64,000 nucleotides of DNA from Paenibacillus apiarius (GCF_017052585.1 NZ_JAFFHZ010000001.1:1-64000); one strand, 5' to 3'; shown: positions 43,302 through 53,095, counted from the first letter of the stretch. The notes: generated by a model not told the origin, from the letters alone. Numbers and translations: made by a program.

Positions 43302-44285
43302 TTACTCAATCTTACCATCAGGGGATATGATTCCTATGCTGTAGCAATGCCCTTTCAAATCAATTCGCGCCTCCAGCGTTGGACTTCCCTTCTTTGTAAA
43401 GACAAAATGGTTTTCGTACCTGTTGGTTTGTTCCATGGCGTAATCCTTCAGATCAATGCCGAACATTTTCTTCGCCGCCGGTGCCGCCGCAGCTTTCACC
43501 TTGTCTGCTTTTAGACTGGCGTAGGTTTTGTCTTTCTCGGGTGTCTCTTCCTTCGTCACGCTAATTTGCGTCACCTTGCCTGTTTTCGCGCCGACTTGAA
43601 CATACAAGCTTTGTTTTTTATCGCCGCCCCATAGGCTCCAAATGTTTGATTTTTCCTCCGGATAATCGATGTCATAGCGGGTAGCGCTCGTTAGCTTGTG
43701 CGCTGTACTGCCCGTAAATTGCTTAAGCGCTTGATTGGCTGTTTGCAGCACGGAACGGTCCACCTCTTTGATTGGATAGTGTACCGTCACTGTCCGGCTC
43801 GAATCCGTGAAGGAGACTGCAAAGCCTTCGCCGCCCATTGAGGTTCTTGTTTCTTTGTCATTGGCATGCCGGTAGATATCGACACGTTCGACCTTGTATT
43901 CACGTTCGCCTGCCACATTGTTAAGAGCAGTCATCGCTTTGCTTTTCCAGGTATCATCTAGTTGCTCAAAGGTTAAAAAAACATTTACATATTCCATTTC
44001 TCCTGTTTTCTTGATCGAGATACTTCTTTTTCCATCCTTAGTTCCAATAACCCATACGCCATCTGATTCATATACTTTGCCAAATTCCATGCTTTTTCCT
44101 GACAAATCTTTGACCCATTTCCGAGCAGTCTCTTGTACTTTGGGATCCAAATCCGAAAATTGCATAAGTTTGTCTTCTTCCTGCTGCACGCTTGCCCTCG
44201 CCGCTTGAGCAGCCGGCTCAGGTACAGAAGTCATCACAAGCGCTGACGCGGATACAGATAATAACAATATTTTAAATGGTTTCAT
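43302..44285 (-). CDS. Secreted protein of unknown function
   Basis: 327 residues. N-terminal signal peptide (MKPFKILLLSVSASALVMTS, predicted cut after AAQA). The mature part is charged with PepSY-like strand patterns (VQVGAKTGKVTQISVTKEE; ARIDLKGHCYSIGIISPDG). No membrane segment after the signal. It follows the sigma/anti-sigma pair on the same strand with a 100-base gap, so it may be part of that response. The family is not recognised with certainty. Confidence 0.65.
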   Translation of the reverse strand: MKPFKILLLSVSASALVMTSVPEPAAQAARASVQQEEDKLMQFSDLDPKVQETARKWVKDLSGKSMEFGKVYESDGVWVIGTKDGKRSISIKKTGEMEYVNVFLTFEQLDDTWKSKAMTALNNVAGEREYKVERVDIYRHANDKETRTSMGGEGFAVSFTDSSRTVTVHYPIKEVDRSVLQTANQALKQFTGSTAHKLTSATRYDIDYPEEKSNIWSLWGGDKKQSLYVQVGAKTGKVTQISVTKEETPEKDKTYASLKADKVKAAAAPAAKKMFGIDLKDYAMEQTNRYENHFVFTKKGSPTLEARIDLKGHCYSIGIISPDGKIE

Positions 44286-44387
44286 TCGTAAGTACCTCCA
44301 TCCATTTATGATTCACTCTCTTAGATCACTCATCTTCAATTCCGGTTCCATTTTATTAAAATTTTTTTGTCGCTTGTACACCTCGAA

Positions 44388-45806
44388 CTACTCTGTTACC
44401 GGGATCGTCATTTCAAATTCCCCGATGTACTTAGCGGCAGGAGTTTGTTTCGTGATGAACGTCAGCTTCTCGTCGCGCTTCAACGCCGGGTATTCGGCAA
44501 CAAAGCTGTACGTTTCCGGGTCTGCAATCCGTTTTTTATCATAATGGTATTGATTTCCTGCCTCATCCTCTATTATCAACTGTCCGCTGTTCAGGAAAGG
44601 CTCATCTCCGAACGAGCGGTAATAGAGCAGTGTTTTATCGTCTTGATGCTCGATGCGTGACACTTCCAGATGGCCAGCCTGTCCTTGAGTCAGAACGAGC
44701 GGTGCATCTTCCGCTGGGGCCGCTTCCACCTTTGTTTTAATCTCTTTCAAACCTGCCTTGGACTCAATGAAATACGGCCGCAGCGTAATGGATTTCGGCA
44801 CTCGCTGGAAGGGCGCGTATTGCTGATCCAACGTATTGTACAACATATTATCCATACGTGTGCCTGAGCGGGCTCCTCCCATTGGCTCAAGCTCAATCCC
44901 CCGGTCATCGAACACTGCGACCTTTAGGTCCTTCAGGTAGCTGGTGCCATCTTCCTCATCGACCGGATGATCAAATCCCAGCACCACTCGCGTGGAAGCT
45001 TCCGTTATCTCGATTTTTTGCAGCGCAATCTTCTCCTCGCCCCGTTGCTTTTCTATCTTCGGCGCGAGGGTGCGGGAAGCGATCTTTTTAACCGGAAAAC
45101 GGAACTCAAATCTTTCATTTTCCATGTCTTCCAGATAAACATGCAGCGATAATTCAAACTCATCGGGCAAGTTCCAATCCGGGGTGAAATTATACACGCT
45201 GTTTACCGTCTTGCCGTCTTCAGAAAGGATGGGATTCGTATAACTGTGCGCAAAGTGTTCGCTCATTCCATCGATGAATAGCTTTACCTCCTTAATGTCC
45301 CGCCCGGGCGCTGGCTGAACGATGCCGATGGATAGTCTTGCTCCGTCATAAATGACCTTGGACACATCCAAAGTGACCCCGTGTTGCGTCACGCTCTGAT
45401 TGACGTTATCAACCAGCCCCTTCTCATCTGCCGTTTGCAGCCCCAAATCACCCGCGGCTTTGAAGACGGACTGAAGGAATGGTATTTGCTTCAAGGTTTG
45501 CGCCATCGTCGGGGATATGAACCCGGAGCCGATAATGCCGAAGCCGATGACAGTTGCTGCTGCGGCTGCCAACATCACTTTGCGGAAGCGGACTCTTGGG
45601 CGTCTCGAGGGATCCTCTTCCAGAGCATGGTATGACTGTTCGATTCGTTCTTTCACGATCTCAGGCAAAGCAGCTGGTTGCTTGACTGGCGTAACCCGCA
45701 AAGCGGCATATGTCTGATCGAAACGTTGTCTGATTACATCCGGCAAATCGTCGGGTCTGTTGAGCACGGCTTGCTTTACAACTTGATCCAGGTCAACACG
45801 TTTCAT
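44388..45806 (-). CDS. DUF4179-type membrane anti-sigma-like protein
   Basis: 472 residues from the ATG at 45806 (GAAAGGAAG upstream). Cytoplasmic N-terminus of about 85 residues, one membrane segment (KVMLAAAAATVIGFGIIGSG), then a large outer domain with immunoglobulin-like strands, the layout of DUF4179 proteins. The start lies inside the end of the sigma-factor gene (14-base overlap), the usual coupling of ECF sigma factors to their membrane anti-sigma factors. That it restrains this sigma factor is inferred from this coupling. Confidence 0.8.
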   Translation of the reverse strand: MKRVDLDQVVKQAVLNRPDDLPDVIRQRFDQTYAALRVTPVKQPAALPEIVKERIEQSYHALEEDPSRRPRVRFRKVMLAAAAATVIGFGIIGSGFISPTMAQTLKQIPFLQSVFKAAGDLGLQTADEKGLVDNVNQSVTQHGVTLDVSKVIYDGARLSIGIVQPAPGRDIKEVKLFIDGMSEHFAHSYTNPILSEDGKTVNSVYNFTPDWNLPDEFELSLHVYLEDMENERFEFRFPVKKIASRTLAPKIEKQRGEEKIALQKIEITEASTRVVLGFDHPVDEEDGTSYLKDLKVAVFDDRGIELEPMGGARSGTRMDNMLYNTLDQQYAPFQRVPKSITLRPYFIESKAGLKEIKTKVEAAPAEDAPLVLTQGQAGHLEVSRIEHQDDKTLLYYRSFGDEPFLNSGQLIIEDEAGNQYHYDKKRIADPETYSFVAEYPALKRDEKLTFITKQTPAAKYIGEFEMTIPVTE

Positions 45807-46341
45807 AGTCGTTCTTCCTTTCATAGGGATTGTCAATATATTTTCCCAGGGCCGCCCGGGCCCGATAGAGACGGGATTTCACCGTACCTTCCGTTGTATC
45901 GAGGAGATCGGCAATATCTTTAATCGCCATATCCTCAAAGTAATGCAAGGTGATGACGATTCGATGCAGTTCTTCGAGCCGATCGATAGCAGCGATCAGA
46001 TCGAGATACTCAATATTTTCATAGTCAGAAGCGGGAGAAGACAATGCCGGAAGCTCGGCCATGACTACGATTCTTTTTTGCTTGCTCATTATTTGCCGGC
46101 ATTCGTTAATAACAATACGGAACATCCACGTACGGAAATAAGCAGGCTCCCTCAATGTATGTATTGCTCGAAAGGCTTTTAAGATAGCCTCCTGTATCGC
46201 GTCTGCGCAATCCTCATCCCGTCTGAGCATCGAGCGGGCCACTCCATACAAGCTGCGTTCTATACCGGATACGAGCCGAATGAAGGCTTCGCAATCTCCC
46301 TGTTGAGCAAACCTCACATCTTCTACGATTTGCACATCCAT
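45793..46341 (-). CDS. ECF-type RNA polymerase sigma factor
   Basis: 182 residues. Region 2 (MLRRDEDCADAIQEAILKAFRAI, FRTWMFRIVINECRQ) and region 4 (LHYFEDMAIKDIADLL and EGTVKSRLYRARAALGKYI) are present with nothing between, the ECF layout. It is co-expressed with the membrane partner downstream and probably responds to envelope stress. Confidence 0.92.
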   Translation of the reverse strand: MDVQIVEDVRFAQQGDCEAFIRLVSGIERSLYGVARSMLRRDEDCADAIQEAILKAFRAIHTLREPAYFRTWMFRIVINECRQIMSKQKRIVVMAELPALSSPASDYENIEYLDLIAAIDRLEELHRIVITLHYFEDMAIKDIADLLDTTEGTVKSRLYRARAALGKYIDNPYERKNDYETC

Positions 46342-46430
46342 GCTCCTCCTCTGTTCATCTGATTCTATCTAGTTAGATTAGGCGCCTCTCCGATCGGTTC
46401 CATCGACTTTCATTTTTTCTACAAAAAAAA

Positions 46431-46458
46431 CTCCCAAGAAGCTAATGCTTCTCGGGAG
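46431..46458 (-). terminator. Rho-independent terminator of the AraC-family gene
   Basis: CTCCC(A)AGAAGC pairs with GCTTCT(C)GGGAG, followed on the minus strand by a run of eight T. The stem includes the stop codon. Confidence 0.85.
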
Positions 46459-47305
46459 AGCTTATCAACTGCTTGCGGTACTGTTCGGGGGTGCACCCGA
46501 CCATTTGCTTGAATAGCCGTGAAAAATGAGGCAAATGCTTGAATCCTGCGCGAAAGGATACATCCGTGACGCTCCATTGCGGTTCCGTCAAAAACCACAC
46601 CTTTGCCTGATTGATGCGGCGGTGATACAAATAAGTGAATACCGTCGTGCCGGTAACGTCTTTAAACACCTTGCTTAAATAGTATTTGTTCAAATGCTGG
46701 CGTTCTGCGATATCGTCCAACGTCACATCTTCTTGATAGCAGCCTTCGATGACGCGAATCGTCTCCTGCACGCGCTTCTCGCGTTCGCCTGCCGGCGGCA
46801 ACGCTGCCAGAGGCTCTTTGCACCAGTCGTATATACAATACAGCAAATCCAGAAATGCCAGTTGCATCCGCCGCTCGCCCACAAAATCGTGACGTCCCTC
46901 AAACGATTTCATTCGCGTCAGCAGCCGTTCCGCTTCTTCCCGATGCGGTGCCGGAAGTTTCAGGCGCGCATACTTTAATTCCCGAAACGGACGCAGCACA
47001 TCATCCCCGGCTTCCGCCGGCAAATTGGGATGAACCGCCTCGACATATCGCGGATCGAAATGGATGATGGAGCGCACATACGGATAAGACGTATCGATAT
47101 TCGGCCGGTGCAGCGTGAGACCATGCATCAGAATCAGGTCGCCCGGCTCCAGCGTATATATTTGATCGCCGATCAGATAGTGCGCTTTCCCGGCATGGAA
47201 CATGTAAATCTCGTAGCTGGAATGGGAATGAAAGTACGGCACCTCATAAGGCGCCGCATTCCGGTACTGCAATTCAAACATGCTGGAGTGATGAATGAAA
47301 GACAA
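46442..47305 (-). CDS. AraC-family transcriptional regulator
   Basis: 287 residues. N-terminal cupin-like sensor (PYFHSHSSYEIYMFHAG, LEPGDLILMHGLTLHRP) and C-terminal double helix-turn-helix (VTLDDIAERQHLNKYYLSKVF; VTDVSFRAGFKHLPHFSRLF). Such proteins usually sense a sugar or sugar acid. The uronate operon 3.6 kb downstream is a possible target, but the ECF sigma set lies between, so this is only a suggestion. Confidence 0.88.
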   Translation of the reverse strand: MSFIHHSSMFELQYRNAAPYEVPYFHSHSSYEIYMFHAGKAHYLIGDQIYTLEPGDLILMHGLTLHRPNIDTSYPYVRSIIHFDPRYVEAVHPNLPAEAGDDVLRPFRELKYARLKLPAPHREEAERLLTRMKSFEGRHDFVGERRMQLAFLDLLYCIYDWCKEPLAALPPAGEREKRVQETIRVIEGCYQEDVTLDDIAERQHLNKYYLSKVFKDVTGTTVFTYLYHRRINQAKVWFLTEPQWSVTDVSFRAGFKHLPHFSRLFKQMVGCTPEQYRKQLISSPEKH

Positions 47306-47389
47306 CGGTCTCTCCCCCTTAACGGATGAGCCGGGCAGATTGGAGCTGTCGTGCTTGCGTTCAGCAATGCTGCAGCTGCCAGTTCCGAG

Positions 47390-48520
47390 TTAGGACTGGG
47401 CAGCCTCTTGGATAAGCGCCACTACGAGCTCGCTTGTCTTCACCAGATCGGACACATGAATCCGCTCATTCGTCGTATGAATGTCCAAGTAACCAACTGC
47501 AAGATTCACCGTCGGCACGCCCATGCCGTTGAAAATGTTCGCATCGCTGCCGCCGCCGGAATGGAACAAGCGCGCCGTAGAGCCAATGCGTTCGATGGCG
47601 CGCTGCGCCAGCTGCACCACTTCGTCTTTCTCGGTAAAGTTAAATGCCGGATACACGATATCGCTCTTGAATTCCGCGCGCGCTCCGCAATCGGCAGCCG
47701 CGCTTTCGAGCGCTTCCTTCATCGCCTGCACTTGCGCCTCCACCTTATGCTGCACGATGCTGCGCGCTTCCGCATCCAGCTTCACATAATCGCACACGAT
47801 ATTCGTCGCGCCGCCGCCTGCGAACCGGCCGATATTCGCCGTCGTCTCGTGGTCAATCCGTCCCAGCGGCATGCGGGAGATCGCTTTGCCGGCCACTTGA
47901 ATCGCGCTGATGCCATCTTCCGGGTTCACGCCGGCATGCGCGGATTTGCCGTACACTTCCATCGTAATCTTCGCCTGCGTCGGAGCCGCTACCGCAATCG
48001 CTCCGATCTCGCCATTGGAATCAAGCGCATAGCCCAAGTCCGCTTCCAATAGCTTCGCATCCATCGCACGCGCGCCGACAAGCCCGGACTCTTCGCCGAC
48101 CGTAATAACGAACTGGATTTGCCCGTGCGCCTGGTTCGTCTCTTGCATGACCCGGATCGCTTCGAACATAGCGGCGAGACCGGCTTTATCGTCAGAGCCG
48201 AGAATAGTCGTTCCGTCGCTGCGGATGTAGCCGTCGTCACCAAGCTGAGGCTTGATTCCGTTGCCGGGTTGAACCGTATCCATGTGGGAAGTGAAGAACA
48301 AGCGCTTCGCGCCGTGCATTCCTTCGGTTGCCGGCCAAGTGACAATCAGATTCCCTGCGCCATGACCCGTCGTCCCTGTCGTATCATCTTCCGTAACGTG
48401 CAAGCCCAATGCTTCGAATTGCTGCTTCAGCGTATCGCAGATGACACGCTCGTGCTTCGTCTCGCTGTCGATTTTCACCAATTCCATAAAGTGTTGAACA
48501 AGTCTTTCCTGTTGGACCAT
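47390..48520 (-). CDS. M20-family aminopeptidase (PepT-like, YqjE type)
   Basis: 376 residues. Zinc-site motifs: FFTSHMDTVQPG, ILGSDDKAGLAAM, TVGEESGLVGA, the lid segment GKSAHAG, and the C-terminal HTTNERIHVSD. It removes amino acids from tripeptides or is a related exopeptidase. It lies near the bkd cluster, as does yqjE in B. subtilis. Confidence 0.88.
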   Translation of the reverse strand: MVQQERLVQHFMELVKIDSETKHERVICDTLKQQFEALGLHVTEDDTTGTTGHGAGNLIVTWPATEGMHGAKRLFFTSHMDTVQPGNGIKPQLGDDGYIRSDGTTILGSDDKAGLAAMFEAIRVMQETNQAHGQIQFVITVGEESGLVGARAMDAKLLEADLGYALDSNGEIGAIAVAAPTQAKITMEVYGKSAHAGVNPEDGISAIQVAGKAISRMPLGRIDHETTANIGRFAGGGATNIVCDYVKLDAEARSIVQHKVEAQVQAMKEALESAAADCGARAEFKSDIVYPAFNFTEKDEVVQLAQRAIERIGSTARLFHSGGGSDANIFNGMGVPTVNLAVGYLDIHTTNERIHVSDLVKTSELVVALIQEAAQS

Positions 48521-48599
48521 TTTGCTTTCCTCCAGACGGTTTCTTAGTTAAAATAGTGAGAAGTGCATCATGTATTGCGTAGAAAGGAGCTTTAAAAGC

Positions 48600-48701
48600 A
48601 TGAAATCAAAGAAATGGTTTAAAATTGTGGTTTACCTCATGTTGGCTGCCATGATAGGGTCGACCTTATTTGCCCTTATCGAACCTTTCATATTCGGCTA
48701 G
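48600..48701 (+). CDS. Prli42-like small membrane protein
   Basis: 33 residues, ATG at 48600 with AAAGGAG upstream. The sequence begins MKSKKWFKIVVYLMLAAM and continues hydrophobic: a basic head and one membrane span, matching the stressosome-anchoring miniprotein Prli42 (about 31 residues, K..KIVVYLML pattern). In Listeria Prli42 tethers the stressosome to the membrane. No other stressosome gene is in the window. Confidence 0.7.
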   Translation: MKSKKWFKIVVYLMLAAMIGSTLFALIEPFIFG

Positions 48702-48750
48702 ACTGAGACTGGCAAGCCGCATCATACAGAGCAAGCATCTTATGGGACAA

Positions 48751-48772
48751 GCCATGCAATCATGCATGGCTT
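48751..48772. terminator. Terminator between the Prli42-like gene and lipB
   Basis: A perfect 9-bp stem (AGCCATGCA with TGCATGGCT) with a 4-base loop, followed by TCTCTTGT on the plus strand. It can serve both converging genes. Confidence 0.7.
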
Positions 48773-48803
48773 CTCTTGTATCTCGTGATGCTCATATAGG
48801 TTT

Positions 48804-49523
48804 TCATTGCAGCTTCGTCTTAATATTCGCGCGTTCAAAGCCCAGCACTTGCGTGACATGCGGAAGCACCATTTGAGCCACTTGATTCACGGAGAAGGTC
48901 TGGCCTGTGCAATCCTCCAATGACGTCACGCCATATTCGCTAATCCCGCAAGGGATGATCCCGCTGAAGCCTTCATGCTCAATGCCGCTCTTCACATTCA
49001 GGGCAAAGCCATGGCTCGTCACGAACCCGCGGCGATGGCGGCATCGATTGAACTTGACGCCAATGGCGGCAATCTTCAAATCTCCAACCCATACCCCCGT
49101 ATACTCCGGCTTACGGCTGCCTTCTATGCCGAACGTCCCCAAAAATTGAATGACTGCTTCTTCCAGAGAACGCAAATAACCGTGCAAATCGAGCTGTGGC
49201 CCTTCGAGCAGCAATAAAGGGTATCCTACCAACTGTCCCGGGCCATGGTATGTAATATCCCCTCCGCGATCGATTTCATATACCGCGATCCCCTTCTGCT
49301 TCAGCTGTTCCGGACTGAGCAGCAGATGCTCGGGGTGACGCTGCGAGCCGATGGTATAGGTCGGAGGGTGCTCCAGAAGAAGCAGTGAATCTTGCTCCGA
49401 GCCTTCATCGATAGCACGCACTATTTCCTTTTGCTTATCCCAAGCCGCTCCATAATCAATTCGATCCAAATAGTGAATGTTTATTGTTTTTCCTGAATTT
49501 AGCATTACATTGTTAGGGTTCAT
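48804..49523 (-). CDS. lipB: Octanoyl-[ACP]-protein N-octanoyltransferase
   Basis: 239 residues. LipB family: HPPTYTIG, RGGDITYHGPGQLVGYPLL, IAAIGVKFNR, THGFALNV (here SHGFALNV) and GIIPCGI with the catalytic cysteine. It transfers octanoate to lipoyl domains. It lies 36 bases after the E2 gene of the branched-chain dehydrogenase, in the same transcript, so supply of lipoate is tied to the enzyme that needs it. Most Bacillus species use LipM/LipL instead, so a LipB here is notable. Confidence 0.9.
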   Translation of the reverse strand: MNPNNVMLNSGKTINIHYLDRIDYGAAWDKQKEIVRAIDEGSEQDSLLLLEHPPTYTIGSQRHPEHLLLSPEQLKQKGIAVYEIDRGGDITYHGPGQLVGYPLLLLEGPQLDLHGYLRSLEEAVIQFLGTFGIEGSRKPEYTGVWVGDLKIAAIGVKFNRCRHRRGFVTSHGFALNVKSGIEHEGFSGIIPCGISEYGVTSLEDCTGQTFSVNQVAQMVLPHVTQVLGFERANIKTKLQ

Positions 49524-49559
49524 CGTCTCACGCTTTCTTCTGTCGATTCGTGCCCGTGC

Positions 49560-50948
49560 TTAATATACCTTCGTATCCAGCGTATAGCCTTCCAGGTTCT
49601 CCTTGACGCGTTGCAGGAAGCGTCCGCAGATGACGCCATCCAGGATGCGGTGATCCAAGGATAGACACATGTTGGCCATGGATCGGACAGCAATCATGTC
49701 GTTGATGACGACAGGCTTCTTCACAATGGATTCAAAGGTCAAGATGGCGGCTTGCGGGTAATTGATAATCGGATAAGACAGAATCGATCCGAATGACCCC
49801 GTGTTATTAACGGTGAACGTGCCGCCTTGCATATCGTCGAGCCGCAAGCGTCCTTCCCGTGTCTTGCGGGCCAATTCCTCAATCTCGCGCGCCAAGCCGG
49901 CAATGTTTTTCTGATCCGCCTGCTTGATGACCGGCGTCAATACCGAATCCTCCGTGCCAACTGCCAAAGACAAATTGATATCGCGCTTTACGATAATTTT
50001 GTCGACCGCCCAGAGGGAATTCATAATCGGATAATCTTTAATGGCATTCACTATAGCTTTCAACACAAACGCCAAGTAAGTCAAGTTAATTCCTTCTTTG
50101 CGTTTGAATTCATCCTTGATTTTGCTGCGCAGCAGCACGAGATTCGTCACATCGACTTCGATCATCGTCCACGCATGCGGAATTTCCGATACGCTTTGAC
50201 GCATATTTCTTGCTATGGATTGACGAATCGGGGTCACGTCGATAAAGGTCTCCCCATGACCCGCTCGATCCCGGCCTTCGACCTCAATCGAAGGTATGCG
50301 CGGCGTCTCGGCAAGATGAAGACCCGAATGGCGCACCTGCACATTCGCATCCATGGAGCCCGTATTCGCCGGGACTCCTGGCGATGGCTGGCTGCTTCCA
50401 GCTGCAGACGCATAGGTAGACGGCGCGGCAGCGGCAGGCGCCGAAGGTTGCGGCGTCATCGCCGCGACTGCATGCGACTCGATCGCAGCCATCACGTCTT
50501 TGCGCGTAATGCGCCCTCCTTGCCCCGTTCCGTTCACGGTGAGCAGATCAACTCCATGCTCCTGCGCCAGACGTTGAACCGCCGGCGAATAGCGGTGCCG
50601 CATGTCTTGGCCTTGCGTCGTACCTCCAGCCGCCATGCCGGCTGGAGCCGTTGCCCCTGCGCCGGCTGCTGCAGGGGCAGGGGCTGTCTGTGCCGCTCCT
50701 TCCGGCAGCACGCGGCAAATGACGGCGCCGACAGCAACCGTATCGCCTTCCTGTGCCACGATTTCATTCATGACCCCGGCTTCCGTTGCCGGAATCTCTG
50801 CTACGACCTTGTCCGTAATCACTTCGCATAGCGGTTCGTAGGAATCGAACGATTCGCCGGGCCGCTTTAACCATTTCCCGATTGTAGCCTGCACGAGTGA
50901 TTCCGCAAGCTGCGGCATGGTCACTTCTTTTACGTTGCCTGAAGACAT
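49560..50948 (-). CDS. bkdB: Branched-chain 2-oxoacid dehydrogenase E2 (acyltransferase)
   Basis: 462 residues: one lipoyl domain with lysine K47 (CEVITDKVVAEI), an alanine/proline linker, a subunit-binding domain at about 118-155 (YSPAVQRLAQEHGVDLLTVNGTG), a second linker, and the catalytic domain ending with H433 (LSLDHRILDG). It passes the branched acyl group to CoA. Gene order E1-alpha, E1-beta, E2 supports the role. Confidence 0.9.
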   Translation of the reverse strand: MSSGNVKEVTMPQLAESLVQATIGKWLKRPGESFDSYEPLCEVITDKVVAEIPATEAGVMNEIVAQEGDTVAVGAVICRVLPEGAAQTAPAPAAAGAGATAPAGMAAGGTTQGQDMRHRYSPAVQRLAQEHGVDLLTVNGTGQGGRITRKDVMAAIESHAVAAMTPQPSAPAAAAPSTYASAAGSSQPSPGVPANTGSMDANVQVRHSGLHLAETPRIPSIEVEGRDRAGHGETFIDVTPIRQSIARNMRQSVSEIPHAWTMIEVDVTNLVLLRSKIKDEFKRKEGINLTYLAFVLKAIVNAIKDYPIMNSLWAVDKIIVKRDINLSLAVGTEDSVLTPVIKQADQKNIAGLAREIEELARKTREGRLRLDDMQGGTFTVNNTGSFGSILSYPIINYPQAAILTFESIVKKPVVINDMIAVRSMANMCLSLDHRILDGVICGRFLQRVKENLEGYTLDTKVY

Positions 50949-51030
50949 TGTTTCTCACTCCCGTTCTTAAATCGAGGGAGGAACGGCGGGAGGCTGACGC
51001 TCCCGTGTCCTCGGTCGATATTCCCGTTCA

Positions 51031-52014
51031 TTAGAATAGCGCCAGCTGGCGCATCGCTTCCTTCACTTTATCCTTGCCTAACATAAAGAACTTCTCCATT
51101 GGAGGGCTGAACGGCATCGCCGGAATATCCGGTCCGCACAGCCGCTTGATCGGAGCATCCAGATCATACAGCAGCTCCTCAGAAATGATGGCGGACACTT
51201 CGGCGCCCACTCCGCCCGTCTTATTGTCTTCATGTATAATAAGAACCTTGCCCGTCTTCGCAACAGCCTCTAGAATGGCTGCGCGATCGAGCGGCTGGAT
51301 GGTGCGCAGATCGAGAATGTGAGCGCTAATGCCTTCCTTCTCCAGCTCATCTGCGGCCTGCAGGGCATAGTGAAGCGGCAGGCTGTAGCCGATAACGGTA
51401 ATGTCCGTTCCTTCGCGCAGCACGTTCGCCTTCCCGATCGGCACGATATAATCGTCATCCGGAACGTCTCCTGTAATCATCCGATAGCATTTCTTGTTCT
51501 CAAAAAAGATGACCGGATCGGGATCGCGAACCGCGGCTTTTAACAATCCTTTCGCATCGTAAGCCGTGGCCGGAGCTACAATTTTGAGTCCCGGCGTTCC
51601 GAAGAAAACGGATTCCGGACATTGAGAATGGTACAATCCGCCCGCCACTCCGCCGCCAATGGGAGCTCGGATAACTAGAGGACACGACCAATCGTTGTTG
51701 GAACGGTAGCGAATTTTGGCGGCCTCGCTAATGATTTGGTTCGTTGCCGGGAACATGAAGTCCGAATACTGCATTTCCGCAATCGGCTTCATTCCCACCA
51801 TGGCCGCACCGATAGCGACTCCGGCAATCGCCGATTCGGCTAGCGGCGTATCAAGCGCGCGCTCCTCGCCGAATTGCTCATACAACCCTTTTGTCGTGGT
51901 AAAAACGCCGCCTTTTACGCCGACATCTTCCCCAAGCACGAACACTTCGCTATCGCGTTCCATTTCTTCTTTCATCGCCAGTCGGATGGCGTCGATATAT
52001 TCCATTACTGCCAT
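51031..52014 (-). CDS. bkdAB: Branched-chain 2-oxoacid dehydrogenase E1 beta
   Basis: 327 residues. It forms the E1 heterotetramer that decarboxylates 2-oxoisovalerate and relatives with thiamine diphosphate. Motifs: VLGEDVGVKGGVFTTTKGL, TPLAESAIAGVAIGAAM and PIGGGVAGGLYHSQCPE. The start overlaps the end of E1-alpha by ten bases, so translation is coupled. Confidence 0.92.
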   Translation of the reverse strand: MAVMEYIDAIRLAMKEEMERDSEVFVLGEDVGVKGGVFTTTKGLYEQFGEERALDTPLAESAIAGVAIGAAMVGMKPIAEMQYSDFMFPATNQIISEAAKIRYRSNNDWSCPLVIRAPIGGGVAGGLYHSQCPESVFFGTPGLKIVAPATAYDAKGLLKAAVRDPDPVIFFENKKCYRMITGDVPDDDYIVPIGKANVLREGTDITVIGYSLPLHYALQAADELEKEGISAHILDLRTIQPLDRAAILEAVAKTGKVLIIHEDNKTGGVGAEVSAIISEELLYDLDAPIKRLCGPDIPAMPFSPPMEKFFMLGKDKVKEAMRQLALF

Positions 52015-53036
52015 GTTCCGCGTTCCTCCTCTGCGTAGACATGTGCCAATGCATCTTCCGGCTGCGGAAACGGAGCCTGTTCCCCGTAAACCGTGGCCTC
52101 GTCGATTGTGGCTTTGATGTCCGCAAGCAGCTTGGCTTCATCTTCTTCCGACCAAATGCCGCATTCCATCAAATACGCTTTATAGCGGGGTATGCCGTCC
52201 TTCTCCCAATTCGCGTCGACTTCTTCCTTCGTGCGGTACGCCAAGTCGTTGTCCGAAGTAGAATGAGGCGACAACCGGTACATCACCGCTTCGATCAGCG
52301 TCGGTCCTTCGCCGCGAACCGCTCGTTCGCGCGCTTCTGTCATGACGCGGAACACTTCCAGCACATCGCAGCCGTCGACGCGAACTCCCGGGAATCCGTA
52401 GCCCAGCGCGCGGTCGCTGATTCGGCCGGCCACCTGCTTGGCGATAGGCACCGAAATCGCGTATTGGTTGTTCTGGACCATTATGATCGCAGGCACCTTA
52501 TGAACCCCCGCAAAGTTGCAGCCTTCGTGGAAGTCCCCCTGATTGCTGGAGCCTTCTCCCAAGGTAACGAAGGACACCGAATCCTCCTTGCGCATCTTGG
52601 CGGCCAGCGCGATGCCCACAGCGTGCGGAACCTGAGTCGTTACCGGACTGGAGCCGGTAACGATTCGCAGCCGTTTGCAGCCGAAATGGCCCGGCATTTG
52701 GCGTCCCCCGCTGTTCGGATCCTGAGCTTTCCCGAACAAGGCAAGCATTAATTCGCGCACGGTCATGCCGACAGACAGCACGAAGCCGTAATCGCGGTAA
52801 TAAGGCAAGAAATAGTCTTTGCTGTGATCAAGGGCAAATGCAGCTGCTACCTGAGCCGCTTCTTGGCCGATGCCGGACACATGGAAGTTGATCTTACCGG
52901 CACGCTGCAGCAGCAACGCGCGTTCGTCATATTTACGGGCAAGCACCATCAAGCGGTACATCTCAATAGCTTGCGCATTCGTTAATCCGAGTTCTTCATG
53001 CTTCGTCTGCTGACGAACAGTCACGTCAGGCGTCAT
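52005..53036 (-). CDS. bkdAA: Branched-chain 2-oxoacid dehydrogenase E1 alpha
   Basis: 343 residues from the ATG at 53036 with GGAGG eight bases upstream. Thiamine diphosphate motif is clear (TLGEGSSNQGDFHEGCNFAG ending QNN), with the family sequence YYRDYGFVLSVGMT and the phosphorylation-loop-like YRLSPHSTSDND. The 2-oxoisovalerate type is inferred from RLSPHSTSDND and context with lpdV and lipB. The gene has its own -10 element and a FapR-like operator. Confidence 0.92.
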   Translation of the reverse strand: MTPDVTVRQQTKHEELGLTNAQAIEMYRLMVLARKYDERALLLQRAGKINFHVSGIGQEAAQVAAAFALDHSKDYFLPYYRDYGFVLSVGMTVRELMLALFGKAQDPNSGGRQMPGHFGCKRLRIVTGSSPVTTQVPHAVGIALAAKMRKEDSVSFVTLGEGSSNQGDFHEGCNFAGVHKVPAIIMVQNNQYAISVPIAKQVAGRISDRALGYGFPGVRVDGCDVLEVFRVMTEARERAVRGEGPTLIEAVMYRLSPHSTSDNDLAYRTKEEVDANWEKDGIPRYKAYLMECGIWSEEDEAKLLADIKATIDEATVYGEQAPFPQPEDALAHVYAEEERGTWQ

Positions 53037-53095
53037 GGAGTCATCCTCCTTTAATATCAACGTAATTCATCCATTACGGTCAATCAAATCATTAC

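Noticed and set aside
43115-43318. 67-codon minus-strand frame
   Set aside because: It runs through a perfect terminator hairpin and has no ribosome site.
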